The notes beneath the pieces are model-generated. The model made no database searches. It was not told where the DNA came from and was given only the letters and a program-made list of their open reading frames with translations. Positions 10,375 to 20,956 of a stretch of DNA of 64,000 nt are shown piece after piece. Source of the DNA: Ophiobolus disseminans (Eukaryota > Ascomycota > Dothideomycetes > Pleosporales > Phaeosphaeriaceae); the NCBI GenBank assembly GCA_010093685.1, contig MU006217.1:1120067-1184066 (forward strand), given 5' to 3'. The position numbers and the translations under genes were made by a program. How positions within the stretch are numbered: the first letter of the stretch is position 1; every line of letters begins with the position of its first letter.

Positions 10375-11912
10375 TCATAGCTCCCGATCCGAAGCTTTCA
10401 CAGCCTTGTCTTCATCCGCCGCCTTCTCCTCGACGATTTTCTTGTCGCCGGTCCAGTTCATAGCCTTGAGGCGCTCCGTCAGAATGGGATGCGAGTGGTG
10501 GAAGCTCGAGTAGAACCAGTCGGCGTCCATGCTTGACAAGTTCTGGATCTGGAGCTTGATGAGCGAAGCACCGAGCTCGCGCGCATAGCCAAGCTTGACG
10601 GCAAAGGCATCTACATCATGTTAGTTAGGAGCTTGGAGCATTGCATTGGATACATACCAGCTTCGTACTCCATCTTGCGGGTCCAGATGTTCATCATGAG
10701 CTTGATAATGGAGTCGGTGGGCGACAAGATCTCGTTGAACAGGATGAATCCGACAATAGTCGGCCGCTCCTGGTGGAAACCAAAACTGGCGTACAGCGAG
10801 CGGTTGTTGATGAAGACGGAGAACAGGGCGAAGACGTAGAATAGATGCGCCTGGCTAATAAAGAGAAGTCGCGACGTGTGGTTCATCTGCCAATGGCCCA
10901 GTTCGTGAGCCAAAACAGCTTCAACCTCTTTTTCGGTGCTCTTCTCCAGCAGCGTGTCGTAGATGACAATCTTCTTCTTGCCGATCCAGGGCAGGCCCGT
11001 GAAGTATGCATTGCTGTGTGCGCTGCGCTTGCTGCCGTCGATGACTTGCAATTCCGCAAGCGGGAACTCGAGCTTCGAAGCAAGGGCCTCGACGCTGTCC
11101 TTGAGTTTTCCAGGCTTCAGCGGCTCGAGCTTGTTGAACAGCGGCACGATCAGGATGGGGTAGATAGTCATAGCCGAGATCTGCACAACCAGCATAAACA
11201 CCCAGAGGTAGTAAAAGAAGTTCTGTCCCGTCCGGTTAATGATGGCGAGGAAAGCGCTTCCAATCGGGATGCCGAAAGCAATAGCGAGGCCCTGGCCCTT
11301 GATCATGTCGGTAACCCAAGTCTTGATGTCCATTTTGTTGAAGCCGAATTTCTGCTCCAACACGAAGTTGTGGTAGTATGAGAAGGGTAGGCCATAGAAG
11401 AGATCAATCCAGCCGAGCATGTACATAAACAGCAGCGACTGGCTGATCTCGCCTGAAAAGACAGCAGGCGCATACCGAGCGATAATAGTGCCAGCAACGC
11501 CCCAAACGATGGGATACACGTTGAAGTAGAGGACGGCGAGGGACTTGATTTGGTTGCATACACCCGAGATGAAGCTATACGTAGCTTTTGCGCGACCGTA
11601 AGCCTGGCAACCTGTCAGCCATGAATGATGAGGGGTATACACGTATGCCTACGCACCTGCGACTTATCGAAAGTTTCAGTGCCAATTTCCTTATTGAGTG
11701 CTTTGGGGACTGACGTCCGTTGCAGGACGCGGTATTGGCGGAAGAGAAGCCAGTTCTCGAGGGCAAATTCCGCGAGCGAGAAGCCGACGACGAGGCGCTT
11801 CCATGGGAAGAGCGGCCGGTCGAGCCAGCGCGCCAGGCTCTGTAGACTGTTAGTAAGGTCGTATGGAATTGGCAGGTGGGTTATTCATTACCTGAAGTAC
11901 ACCCTGGATCAT
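10375..11912 (-). CDS. STE24: CAAX prenyl protease 1 (Ste24, M48 zinc metalloprotease)
   Basis: Four exons (11912-11892, 11839-11657, 11603-10658, 10610-10375) give 461 aa, near the usual length of the family. The zinc-binding HELGH motif is at about residues 301-305, with the third ligand Glu in EYEADAF near 382. The family hallmarks FDKSQAYGRAKA, a GLPFSYYHNFVLEQKFGFN-type stretch and ILIVPLFNKLEPL are visible, as are several hydrophobic membrane spans. Ste24 removes the AAX tripeptide from prenylated CAAX proteins and, in yeast, also cuts a-factor; it sits in ER and inner nuclear membranes. Introns (52, 53 and 47 nt) have clean GT-AG ends. The gene ends about 160 bp from the lysine-rich protein gene, converging on it, and its start lies about 100 bp from the pogo-1 transposon. 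Confidence 0.95.
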
Positions 11913-12012
11913 GGTCTTTGGTGGTGGTGATGTGTTCGAGCTGACGCAGGTTGAGGACACTTTCGCTGTGTTGCTGTAGGGCTGAGCTAGCGTCTCGGGC
12001 CGACGCATAATA

Positions 12013-12049
12013 CTATGCCCGTGCGCGGGTCGCCACACGTCGCGGGTCG
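12013..12049 (+). repeat. Left terminal inverted repeat of pogo-1
   Basis: 37 bp, the reverse complement of 14908-14944. It contains the motif CGCGGGTCG twice (12024-12032 and 12041-12049), 17 bp apart start to start. Confidence 0.9.
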
Positions 12050-13096
12050 ACCCACCCCCCACCAAAACACTAGACAAGCCACTTTGCGCAACGCGTCATA
12101 ACTCAACCACTATAGCACTAATTAATAATGCAATTGCAGCAATCGAATTGCTAGAAGCAGGAGAACACTTTTCATACTAGGCAGTAGCTAGACAGTTTAG
12201 CGTAGCAGTTAGTATGCTAACGCGGAGGCACAAGGGTTGTTAGAGGTCTCTAGACGCTTAGAAAGCTTATTAACAGACACTTAACCTACAACAAGAGGCT
12301 GCACTTGTACAATACATTAACAACCTTACTAAGAGAGCGCTGCTGCCTACAAGAAAGATAGTACAAAATTTCGCATTGCATATAGCTGCAGAGCCTATAA
12401 GTAACTTATAGGTAACGCGCTTTTTAGAGCAATAACGCGATTATCTTATCTTAAAATAGACCTCTAGAATAGACGCTCTCTGCTACAAAGCCGATTCTAG
12501 AGTTAAATATAAGCTCTATTTTAACCTACTGCATGCTAAGATAAAACAGTACAATATACAACCTAAGCACACCTATAATATAGACAAAAAGGGCTTTACA
12601 ATTAGTGTAACAAGCTGCGCAAAACACGTCTTTAGCTGCTACCTTTAGGAGCAAAAATAGGTTACTACAACGCTCTAAGATAGCTCTTAAAAGTAGATAA
12701 CTCTTATAGCAACTGTCTGCGCAGATAGAATAACGCTGCTGCTAGCCCTTATCTATACTGCTGCATTAGGGTTAATACGGTCGTTATAGGTAGCTAAGAT
12801 TAAGGCTAGAAAGCATAGTGTCTTTGTAGCTTTATCTCTATCTAGGTAGAGCAATAACAACGTTGGATTAGCCTAGTTAGAGTAGGTTTTTAACCGCAAT
12901 ACAAGGCAAAAAGCTCGCTAAGGTTGCGATTAGCGTCTCCTTATACTTAACAGCTATAGTAGTTATGTTACGAAGGATTTTATTAACTACTACGACGCTT
13001 ATAGTATACTACTAGCTCTCTTTCTACCTTACAGTACCTATACTTTGCAGCTACTTAACGTTGTCCTCTTTAAACTACTATTAACGGCGTACTCTA

Positions 13097-13395
13097 TGTA
13101 AGGGGCCAGGCAGAAGACTGCAGAAAGGCTAGGTTTAACCGTGATGAATTCGATAGAGTCTATCTAGAGCTAGAGAGCAGGCTGACTTTATAGCAGACTG
13201 CTAGCTTCTGGAAGTTTCTACATACCTTAGCATTTGTCAGCTGTTAGAAGAATATATCTTGTTCTAGCTAGTTCCCGGACATTCTATAACATTCTAGGAC
13301 ATTCTATAATGTTCTATGTTCGTCTACGATGTTCTATGTTGTTCTATTGAACCGAAGTGACTCCACTAAGAATAGCAGAGGTCTAACCTCTTACA
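13097..13395 (-). repeat. Solo LTR of gypsy-1 inside pogo-1, target duplication CTCTA
   Basis: 299 bp, TGTAAG...CTTACA, flanked by CTCTA at 13092-13096 and 13396-13400. It splits the transposase region just after the DDE core, so it inserted after the pogo element. Confidence 0.92.
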
Positions 13396-14107
13396 CTCTA
13401 CCGAGCTCACAAGCTACCTCTATTGCAGCTAAGGCCTAATACCTATTACTAAGGGCGACTTTTTCCCACTATTCTAGAGGGCTTAGCAGTCGTCTATTAC
13501 ACTAGAGATCGGCCTTAAGGCCTTCGAGAGCACTAGTATATAGCCTATGGACCTAGAGGTTATATTGAAATGCTATACGGACGATACCTTAGCAGAGGGC
13601 GCACGGCCTACCTCTGTTACTAAGGGCGACTAGCGTTAGATAGAGCGTCTCGTACGCTCTGCAGTGAGCGATCAGGGCGCAGATAAGTAAAAAAAAACTC
13701 TTCTAAACGCTGCACACACTAGCTGTCTAAAAGGAGCTATTACACTACAAAAACAAGGGCTTAAAGGAGGCTCTTGTAGTTAAAAAGAAGCATAGGAAGG
13801 TTAGTAAGCCTCTCGACCTGCAGCAGAGGGAGGAGTACTATAGTAGTGCCAACTTCTAGTCTCCGCGAAAGATTAGAGAGGCCTATGCCCGTAAGGCTAT
13901 AAAGGCGCAGGAAGAATACTAAGAAATGCTTACAAAGGCAAACAGGAAAGAGCTTAAGGCTGCTGCAAAGCTCTACAAAGACTAGATAGCTAAGGAGAAA
14001 TATGTTGCAAGAGAGGAAGCTAAAGTAATGCAAGAGAAGGTAAAGGCCAAAAAGGCGGCTAACTGCACAGCTAAAATTAAAGCTTAAAACACTAAAAAAG
14101 CAACTTA

Positions 14108-14611
14108 TGTAAGAATGTAAGCTTCGACAAGGTATTTCCTTATTAGGAAATGTCACGTGACTGATCACGTGACCTGCCTAATCTAGTAATAGCTGTAAAC
14201 GCTATATATATCATGCCTATTAGGCTGTTACTATCTATAGTAGCAACGCGTAATCTATTACATCATGATTGCGTAATCCATCACATCATGATGTACAATC
14301 TATCTGTACGCGTAATCTATTACATCGGATTACGCATATAGAGTGCTCTAGAACTAGATTGTATTTATAAGCAAAGAACCTTCTAGAGCTACTCTACAAT
14401 GTATATAGACTCTCTTCTCTCTCTCTATAGCTCGGTGTCTAACTATCAATCTTGTAACTAGTATATATATTTTATATTACTAGTATCTTCTCTACTCTTT
14501 ACCCTACTTCCGTTGCGGCTATTACGTTATCAGCACGTGATAGTAGCCTCCTACTAGAAGAGGAATAGCCTGTTTCTACATACAGGCTACAATCCACGCC
14601 TCCTCTTGACA
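14108..14611. repeat. Solo LTR of a second LTR family (LTR-2), target duplication ACTTA
   Basis: 504 bp, starting TGTAAGAATGTAAGC and ending CCTCTTGACA, flanked by ACTTA at 14103-14107 and 14612-14616. A nearly identical copy lies at 54784-55287. It contains a palindromic CACGTGACTGATCACGTG block and repeated GCGTAATC(T/C)ATYACATC motifs. I saw no internal coding region for this family in the window. Confidence 0.9.
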
Positions 14612-14907
14612 ACTTAAACGTCCTAGTTAGGCAAGAGAAGAGCCTTAAAGGCCTCTCCGTTAAACAATAAGCGCTAGAAACGTAGTGGCGTTTGTAGAGG
14701 TGTTGCGTTGTCCTTAGAGGCTGCACTAGCTGCGCTACCTAAAGTCAACTCTTGTAGCCGCACTATTAAGGTTCCCACTAAATATAGATAACACAAAGTC
14801 ATTGAAAGCATATTGCAAGTCACTCCACTAAAAAAATAAGTTAAAATAGCTATTGCAGCGTTAACAATAACCTCATTTTGGTGGTAGTAAGCATGTTGTT
14901 CGTGAGG

Positions 14908-14944
14908 CGACCCGCGACGTGTGGCGACCCGCGCACGGGCATAG
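14908..14944 (-). repeat. Right terminal inverted repeat of pogo-1
   Basis: Mirror of 12013-12049, followed by the target TA at 14945-14946; it carries the same 17-bp-spaced motif doublet. Confidence 0.9.
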
Positions 14945-14946
14945 TA

Positions 14947-15554
14947 GCACGACGTCACGCGATCGTGTCTACCATCGTTATTTCACTTACACAAGCCACA
15001 CAGAAGTTTGCCGCGCGCATGCCACGCTTATGCGAACTCGAGACGCCTGCATGAGGCTACAGTGCTCGCCTCTGGTCCTCGACATGGCGATGTCGATTTC
15101 TTGTCAATTTTATGCAGCTGTGGCCCAAGCATTTCAAGGTGGTACTGACATTGTTGGCCGACAACGCACCGCCAGCGATTAATCACTCATGTAGCTTTCA
15201 AACGACCTCAGTCGTGAGTGGCGGTCAGTATTTCATTCCAGGAGAGGGCCTCAAATTGCCACAGGCAGCAACATATGCCAGAGGAAGTCACAGCATAGCT
15301 ATCGTGGGTATGTTCAATAACCTGTCAAAGTGAAGGGCAAGAGAAATGAGCATGGTACTCTTTCGCACCTGACCTGACCTAACCATTCCGGGAAATTGCT
15401 GGACCAGTGAACGAAAAGCGCGAGCAGGCGCAGCTCCGTCGCTAGCTCACTTGCCCTCCATACAGTATGAAACTCCCACGTTGCTATAAACAGCCACGGG
15501 GCCGTTCCGCAATAACCTCAACTCAACTTTTCTACCTTGGATGAGTATCTCAGC
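14947..15554. other. Intergenic region upstream of the first cysteine-rich gene
   Basis: No gene seen. Presumably holds the promoter of the gene at 15555. Confidence 0.45.
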
Positions 15555-16328
15555 ATGCTACATCACAAAGGCAGCATTCCTCACCCACACCGACTCTCGG
15601 CTGCCTTCACATCGAAACTGACAGATGTCATCGAAAAGAACAATGAGCGAAAGTCCCACGATCTACGAAGGCTATCCCTCATCACAGTTTCCGATTCCCG
15701 GTCTTCGAAAGACAGTTCACATGGGAGCCTGCAAGAGGTTCTCGACCATGCTGTACTCGCCGAAACACCCACCGATCCGTACCTGATTCAAGAGAACAAG
15801 TATCCGTTTCTCCGTAACCTTCGAACGGATGAAGATATCGGAGACGGGCTGTGGATCTGCTGCTACTGCCACCACGAAAACACCCTACGACACTGGAAAG
15901 GCCCATTCCCGTTCAAGTACATACACTGTGACCGCTGCACTCGGATACTCTGTTCGAGCTGCCACAGTTCCGAAGTCCTCACGCCCTGGCCTTACGGTAT
16001 GATAAGCGCTCCACGACCAGCACCTGGCCGCGAAGTGCGCTACTGCCATGTCTGCGTAGTCTGTGGGTTGTCACACCGAGCGGAGATGGAGGGCACGACA
16101 CTGGATTTCTATGGGGTCACATGCTCAGGATGCGGCATAACGTCATATGGCGACTGGCCGAGATTTCACATCGGAAACGTCGAGCCATACCGAAGGGATC
16201 CAGACCCCAGCTTCGTCAAGCTTATTGAGGCGAGAGTTGACGATGCAGTGAAGTTGGCGTTCCAGTGGGAGTTAGCGAGTGTCGAGTCGAGGCCGCCGTC
16301 GAGGCTGAGCTGCAGAAGTCCGGGTTGA
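15555..16328 (+). CDS. Cysteine-rich, probable double zinc-ribbon protein, paralogue 1
   Basis: About 257 aa from ATG 15555 (the frame is open further upstream, but without an ATG). A block shared with two other genes here begins DGLWICCYCHHENTLRHW and runs through HCDRCTRILCSSCHS, then CHVCVVCGLSHR, CSGCGITS and FHIGN...YRRDPD. Paired CxxC-type motifs suggest two zinc ribbons. It resembles a fungal family I remember only as 'probable double zinc ribbon'; the function is unknown. The N-terminal about 90 residues are Ser-rich and variable. The gene is first of a tandem family that continues at 17029 and 19925. Confidence 0.75.
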   Translation: MLHHKGSIPHPHRLSAAFTSKLTDVIEKNNERKSHDLRRLSLITVSDSRSSKDSSHGSLQEVLDHAVLAETPTDPYLIQENKYPFLRNLRTDEDIGDGLWICCYCHHENTLRHWKGPFPFKYIHCDRCTRILCSSCHSSEVLTPWPYGMISAPRPAPGREVRYCHVCVVCGLSHRAEMEGTTLDFYGVTCSGCGITSYGDWPRFHIGNVEPYRRDPDPSFVKLIEARVDDAVKLAFQWELASVESRPPSRLSCRSPG

Positions 16329-17028
16329 GGTGATGTGGGATGTAGGAGTATTGGTTGTGACGTTCACGCAGAAGTTGGATAATGGAGAGATTGAGAGTAG
16401 CGCATTCGTAAGTCTGGTTCCACCCAAGTACTTCCACTTACAACATAGGCATTGTTTCATTCAGGTCTGTGCTCATTCTTTTTTCCTCAGTCTCACTTCA
16501 CATTCCCTACGTACGATCATGTTTATACATAATTTCTTAGTGAGTATCTTGCGACCAATGTCATGTCTCAGCCATTGGGCCCTTACAGCTCTCATCCGTT
16601 TGCTGCCCACTTTCACAATCCACATATATACGCGCAATGTCGGCAAGGCGCTAGTGAAGGTATCTGCTAGATTCGCTCACGATGAAGAAAGCTAAGCTTG
16701 ACGACTAAATCCACGTATACAAAAGCTGTTTGAATCCTAAAGGATATCTCTATATATACAGGGTAGTATATCTCTGTTTCTGGCGTTCGCAACTTACCAA
16801 GACCACATCCGGAACTATCATCTAGATTCATACACAATGTCTAACGTGCAGTCACATCGTCTTACGACTCGAGTTCGTAAAGCCTGTATTAGTCTGCTGC
16901 ATATTGTTCTATAGTATCTCATCAACCTCAACTTTTCGAACATCAACAGCGGCTGTTCTAGCAAGTAAGTCATCGACTACATCGCATTCAGTTCAGTAAC
17001 ACATCAACTAGTCAAAACGTTCATCACG
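16329..17028. promoter_or_regulatory. Intergenic region with a duplicated upstream block
   Basis: Positions about 16692-16792 (from AAGCTTGACGACTA to GGCGTTCGCAA, including TATATATA) are repeated, diverged, at about 18699-18798. Each copy lies roughly 200-240 bp upstream of an open frame (17029 and 18992), so it is a candidate shared promoter or 5' UTR. This is inferred from position only. Confidence 0.5.
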
Positions 17029-18396
17029 ATGGGCTTGAAAAAGGCTATTGGTCGACTAGGCATCTCTCGTGCCGCAACCGCACCACCAGCATCATCAGTA
17101 CAACCGATACCATCAGAGCAGTTGGTACAAACCAGATTGCAGAAGTCAAAAAGAACTGAGCCCCTCTGGCGCAGGTCTACCTACATTGAAGAAGGCGCAG
17201 AGTTTCCAAACCTTTGCGCTGTCGGCGATGATCAAGCGGATGGACTTTGGGTCTGCCACCGGTGCTCTAACGAGAACCCGGTAGTGCATTACACAGGTCC
17301 TCATTCGTTCAATTACGTCGTGTGCCGGATATGTTGTGACGGTGTGAGGAGGGGGGAGGACTGCGCTGCATTGGCTATCTGAGGTGGGATGAGCTGCATA
17401 TATACATGACCAACCATGAGCTATCCCAACTTGTACTAGAGTGGTTCTGGGCAAGGCCCAAACCGTTACATATGTGATCACAAAATCTGTGGCCGATGCC
17501 CATCTTCAGAGATTCTCACTCAGTTCGAGTTCAAAGAACCAGGTTCTACTTATCTTGTCAGCAATGAGATGCAAGCCAGCTCACAGTTGCCATTCTGTAC
17601 AGTATGCGCAGACTGCGGACTGTCGCACCGCGCCTCCGTGTCCAAAGGATGTCTCAACCTCTCTATGCGTGCGTGTGCTTGCGCGCCCCCTCTCGATGTG
17701 GGGAAGATTGGATATTTTATTGGATCAGCTGTCGACTTTCGACGCGATCCACAAGGTACAGCTGTCATGTTGAGTCTTGCACGGCGTAAAGTCACTGACC
17801 ATGACAGCGAGCGGTCAAAGTTATTTCTCGAGCGAGCGAGTCCAAGGCCCTCACCACAGCCTCGAGTCGCGGAGGACGCTCGTCCTGTACCACCTCCTCG
17901 CGCACGCACTACACCGGCTGCCAAACCAAAGGTATGCACCGTGAACGACGACCTCGTGCCTCCATCTATTTCGCGGCCAAAAACTCGCCCGGGTATGCAT
18001 CCACGCAGCACACCCGACGTCATCTACCGTCCCGCGCCACGGATGGACTCAGCTATCGCACCTGCTCACACGCAGGCAGAGCCTCCCACGCAAACAAAGC
18101 CATCTCCGCACATTCGGTTCCTGGTACTCCCACACCCCAAATACGCAGCTCGCTCCGCTCCCTTCATTGACCCTCGGGTTATCGACCAAATACCCAGCGC
18201 TCGGTCCCGTGGCCCACCACGTCCCCCGACAAAGGTCCAGCAGCCAGATACACAGCTCCAACGCGCCGATGCAGCTCGAGAGCTACCTCTTCGGATTATG
18301 ACGGCTGGTAGCTCAGTCACTCGTCAATCCGTGGTTACAAACGCACCTCCCCCGCCGCCAACTGTCTGGGAGCGTCGCAGGGCTAGGAACAACTAG
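17029..18396 (+). pseudogene. Cysteine-rich double zinc-ribbon paralogue 2, split by a miniature element
   Basis: The N-terminal part (17029-17334) reads MGLKKAIGRLG..., then DGLWVCHRCSNENPVVHY and HSFNYVVCRIC. The frame is then interrupted by a 136-bp insertion with stops. It resumes at 17471 as CDHKICGRCPSSEIL, CTVCADCGLSHR, VDFRRDPQG, and ends in a Pro/Arg-rich tail at 18396. Without the insertion and one copy of TATGT the protein would read CRICDHKICGRC across the junction, matching CRRCDHKHCSRC in paralogue 3. As it stands, translation stops at 17382 after 117 aa. A downstream ATG (17569) could make only the second half. No GT-AG pair removes the insertion cleanly. Confidence 0.75.
17335..17470. 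mobile_element. Miniature inverted-repeat element (MITE), copy 1, in a coding sequence
   Basis: 136 bp, beginning TGTGACGGT and ending ACCGTTACA, imperfect inverted ends of about 9 bp. It is flanked by TATGT on both sides (17330-17334 and 17471-17475). The same sequence, diverged, is at 32505-32641. It has no coding capacity and was probably mobilised by a transposase elsewhere. A 5-bp duplication does not fit Tc1/pogo (TA). Confidence 0.85.
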
Positions 18397-18991
18397 CTCC
18401 GTGCAACCTCGTAGATGGTTTGGTGGCGGTCTCTTTCCTGTCTTGGAGACGGGATCTTGTTTGGGGTTGTTTTATTATATATGGATTGTTCGTTGAATAT
18501 CAATCTTTTTCTAAATTGTTTCTGTCCGCAATATTTGCCAATTGTATGTGTCCTTTTAATTTGGTTTGTTTTGTTTACATACTTGTGTTTGTGAAACTGC
18601 GGTCGTATCTGCTAATTAACTTATAGACTTCATCCGTCCGCCATCGCCGATAGCAGCCCCTTCATGCCTCTTGGTAAGTCGTGAAAGCTAGAAACAAGTC
18701 AAGCTTAACGACTACATCTAAGTATGGAAAAGCTGTTTTAATTTCTTAAAAGTCTCTGTATATAGACAGGAGAGTGCATCTATTTCCGGCTTTCGCAATT
18801 CCTTCCAGAGACCCGATGAGTTCAAAACGCTACCACTGGGACCCACAGCTCCTTTTTTGTACTTGTACACAATGTGCATTATACAACCCCAATGTCTTCC
18901 GAGCAACTCTCATAAACCGGACGTACCTAGGTATATATCCCCCGACCGCTCCTCCGTGGCCCAAATCCTCAGAACATTATCAGACAACAAC
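18397..18991. promoter_or_regulatory. Intergenic region with second copy of the duplicated upstream block
   Basis: About 18699-18798 (AAGCTTAACGACTA to GGCTTTCGCAA) is the diverged copy of 16692-16792. The rest is without recognisable content. Confidence 0.45.
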
Positions 18992-19321
18992 ATGACAGAC
19001 TCTCACACATACAACACCAAATCAGGCCTGGCGAATGCCGCTCGTCAGGTAGCCTCATTACGTACCCTGCAGTCTCCAGCTTGCCTCAAGCATGACCACG
19101 ACCAACAGAAACGTCCTGAAGAGACATCGCAGTCGAAGGCATCGACGGTCTCACAGCCGAAATAGAGTCAGCATTCGAAAGGCTCACACACCAAAGCGGG
19201 CTCGTCCGCTTGTACGCAATCGAACGGACGAGCTGCTTGGGCTAATAACACTCGACAATTGCGTGCTGGTGTTGGATACGTTACTTTGGATGAGCTGACT
19301 GAGCTGTATGGGCTTGAGTAA
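18992..19321 (+). pseudogene. Small gene remnant with one internal stop
   Basis: From ATG 18992 (MTDSHTYNTKSGLANAARQ) a frame runs 57 codons to TAG at 19163-19165. It continues in the same frame to TAA at 19319-19321, ending ...GYVTLDELTELYGLE. The whole would be 109 residues with one stop. The duplicated upstream block 200 bp before it suggests it was once expressed. I do not recognise the protein, and it lacks the cysteine motifs of the neighbours. It could instead be two chance frames. Confidence 0.35.
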
Positions 19322-19924
19322 GAGTCAATTCAGGCATCTTTTTACTAACATAGTCGAAGTACTATATACAATGTAGGTCTCGCGTCTTTTCTCGCACCGT
19401 ACCATTACATCATTGTAGCTGGGTTAGCTGCTAATCAATCTCTTTTGTTCATGACTTGAGTTCACTCCTAAAACTTATCATGGTATCTTTACGAATTGAC
19501 AGAACTATTCTTGAGATGCTTGCTTATTTGTTGAGATTGGAAGCTGAGACGCGTACCCCAGTTGATCTGTGCCTGCACAATGCACATTGTGCGCTCATGT
19601 TGTCGCTATACACCGACTAGTGTCAAAACACACCGGTCTTATCGCCTAGAGAACCATTCGCAACATTGTGCATGTATATAGCCCTCCTGTCGGCGAACGA
19701 GAGTGGCCAAGCTTAGCCACCATCCTCGATTCTCCAGCCCATCTAAGCATGGCATTAAACATCCACAACACCGAACATTATCAGTATACAATGACGATCT
19801 GTCTTCTCCAGGCGAAGTATTGAACTGAGCGCAACACTGTTCCCATAAACTCACATCTATCCATACCCACATCAGACTCAGTCTACAACACTACTTCGCT
19901 ACATCAGCAATTTGGTAGCTATCT
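19322..19924. other. Intergenic region, nothing supported
   Basis: Upstream region of the gene at 19925. I see no gene here. Confidence 0.45.
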
Positions 19925-20956
19925 ATGACTTCTATCTCTAGGAAGATCTTCGGCGGCGGGAGCAAGTCCGCAGCTCATCAAGCACCAGTTACAGTTCGCT
20001 CCACGCAACCTCGTACCCCGACATCTCGCACCATGTCATCTCGACCACTGCAGCGAGCGGAGATTCCCGACCCCGATCTTTTGGAGGACGTGGAGTATCC
20101 GCACTTGCACAAAGCGACATATGGCAATAACATCGCAGATGGTTTGTGGCATTGTTGCTGCGGTACGAAGAACGGACTGATACACTACCTAGGGGACCAC
20201 CCCTTCGGCAACGCACTCATCTGCCGCAGGTGTGATCACAAACACTGCAGCAGGTGCACTTCGTCCCCGATAATGACAAAGCTACCCATCCGCATTATCA
20301 CCCAGGACAGTGCCTTCGCCAAGAGTATCAGCCCGCACACAGGACGCATCTGCCGCGGCTGTGGGCTTTCGCATCGTCGCGGCACCCGTGGCTTCGATGT
20401 ATGCTCCTGTGGCAAAAAGTCTACGTCTTCGGACGTGGGGTTCCATATTTGCTCACCAAATGGTTATCATCGCGATCCTGAGGGGGTGGCAGTGGAATTG
20501 GGCCTTCGCGCTCGCTTCACTGAGGTCGATCGTCAACAGGAGCTTGCGTTCCCGCCGGTGCGCGAGATTATCAATCTCACGCCCGTATTACCAAAGCGCC
20601 GCAACGCTGTCCACCGGAAGGGTCCTTCTGGTACCGACGGCCTCGAGGTACAGGGTGCGCAACGTGTCCACTCACCGCCTCAGCATCCAGTTGAGCGTGT
20701 CGACTCTGGCCGTCTCCGTGCCGACTCCGCTCATCAGTACACAGATGAGCGCATCGACTCTACTCGTCAACTTAGCGATCAACATCTCCGTGTCTATTCC
20801 GCCAGTCAGTACTCTGCTAGTGAGTATTCCCGGGAGGAGGATGATGACTCAAATCCTCCGCTCCGCGATAAACGTGTCGACTCCGACCGTCGACGTCGCG
20901 ATGAGGAGGCTGAAGCTATTCGCCGGGAGCGGTACAGACTTGCGTGGGACATTTGA
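19925..20956 (+). CDS. Cysteine-rich double zinc-ribbon paralogue 3
   Basis: 343 aa, single exon, ATG 19925. The conserved block runs from about residue 72: DGLWHCCCGTKNGLIHYLGD, ALICRRCDHKHCSRCTSS, then ICRGCGLSHRRG, VCSCGKK and HICSPNGYHRDPEG. Paired Cys motifs and a CGLSHR core match paralogues 1 and 2. The last 140 residues form a low-complexity tail with repeating RVDS/RIDS, DSxRxLxD and YSAS-type units rich in Asp, Arg and Ser, which is likely disordered. The only intact-looking long member of the trio besides paralogue 1. Function unknown. Confidence 0.8.
   Translation: MTSISRKIFGGGSKSAAHQAPVTVRSTQPRTPTSRTMSSRPLQRAEIPDPDLLEDVEYPHLHKATYGNNIADGLWHCCCGTKNGLIHYLGDHPFGNALICRRCDHKHCSRCTSSPIMTKLPIRIITQDSAFAKSISPHTGRICRGCGLSHRRGTRGFDVCSCGKKSTSSDVGFHICSPNGYHRDPEGVAVELGLRARFTEVDRQQELAFPPVREIINLTPVLPKRRNAVHRKGPSGTDGLEVQGAQRVHSPPQHPVERVDSGRLRADSAHQYTDERIDSTRQLSDQHLRVYSASQYSASEYSREEDDDSNPPLRDKRVDSDRRRRDEEAEAIRRERYRLAWDI

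Larger units (their letters stand above)
12013..14944 (+). mobile_element. pogo-1: complete pogo/Fot1-type DNA transposon, RIP-inactivated, hosting two solo LTRs
   Basis: Bounded by 37-bp inverted repeats (12013-12049 and 14908-14944), each flanked by TA. Removing the two nested LTRs and their 5-bp duplications leaves about 2.1 kb. The plus strand from about 12125 reads as a pogo transposase: a psq-type helix-turn-helix (AIELLEAGEHFSY, VSMLTRRHKG), a YNIDKKGF block, and a DDE-like LLILNSYSSY segment, followed by a basic C-terminal region. It is broken by many TAG/TAA stops in place of CAG, CAA and TGG. It lies about 100 bp upstream of STE24. The solo LTRs are described separately. Confidence 0.9.

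Noticed and set aside
10845..11381. 178-codon plus-strand frame inside STE24
   Set aside because: Antisense shadow of the conserved metalloprotease exon.
15537..15554. Start of zinc-ribbon paralogue 1 at 15537
   Set aside because: The codon there is TTG; the first in-frame ATG is 15555.
17335..17470. The miniature element as an introner-like intron
   Set aside because: It starts TGTGAC and ends TTACA. No GT-AG pair at its edges restores the host frame on the plus strand, and the 5-bp duplications with inverted ends fit a transposon better.
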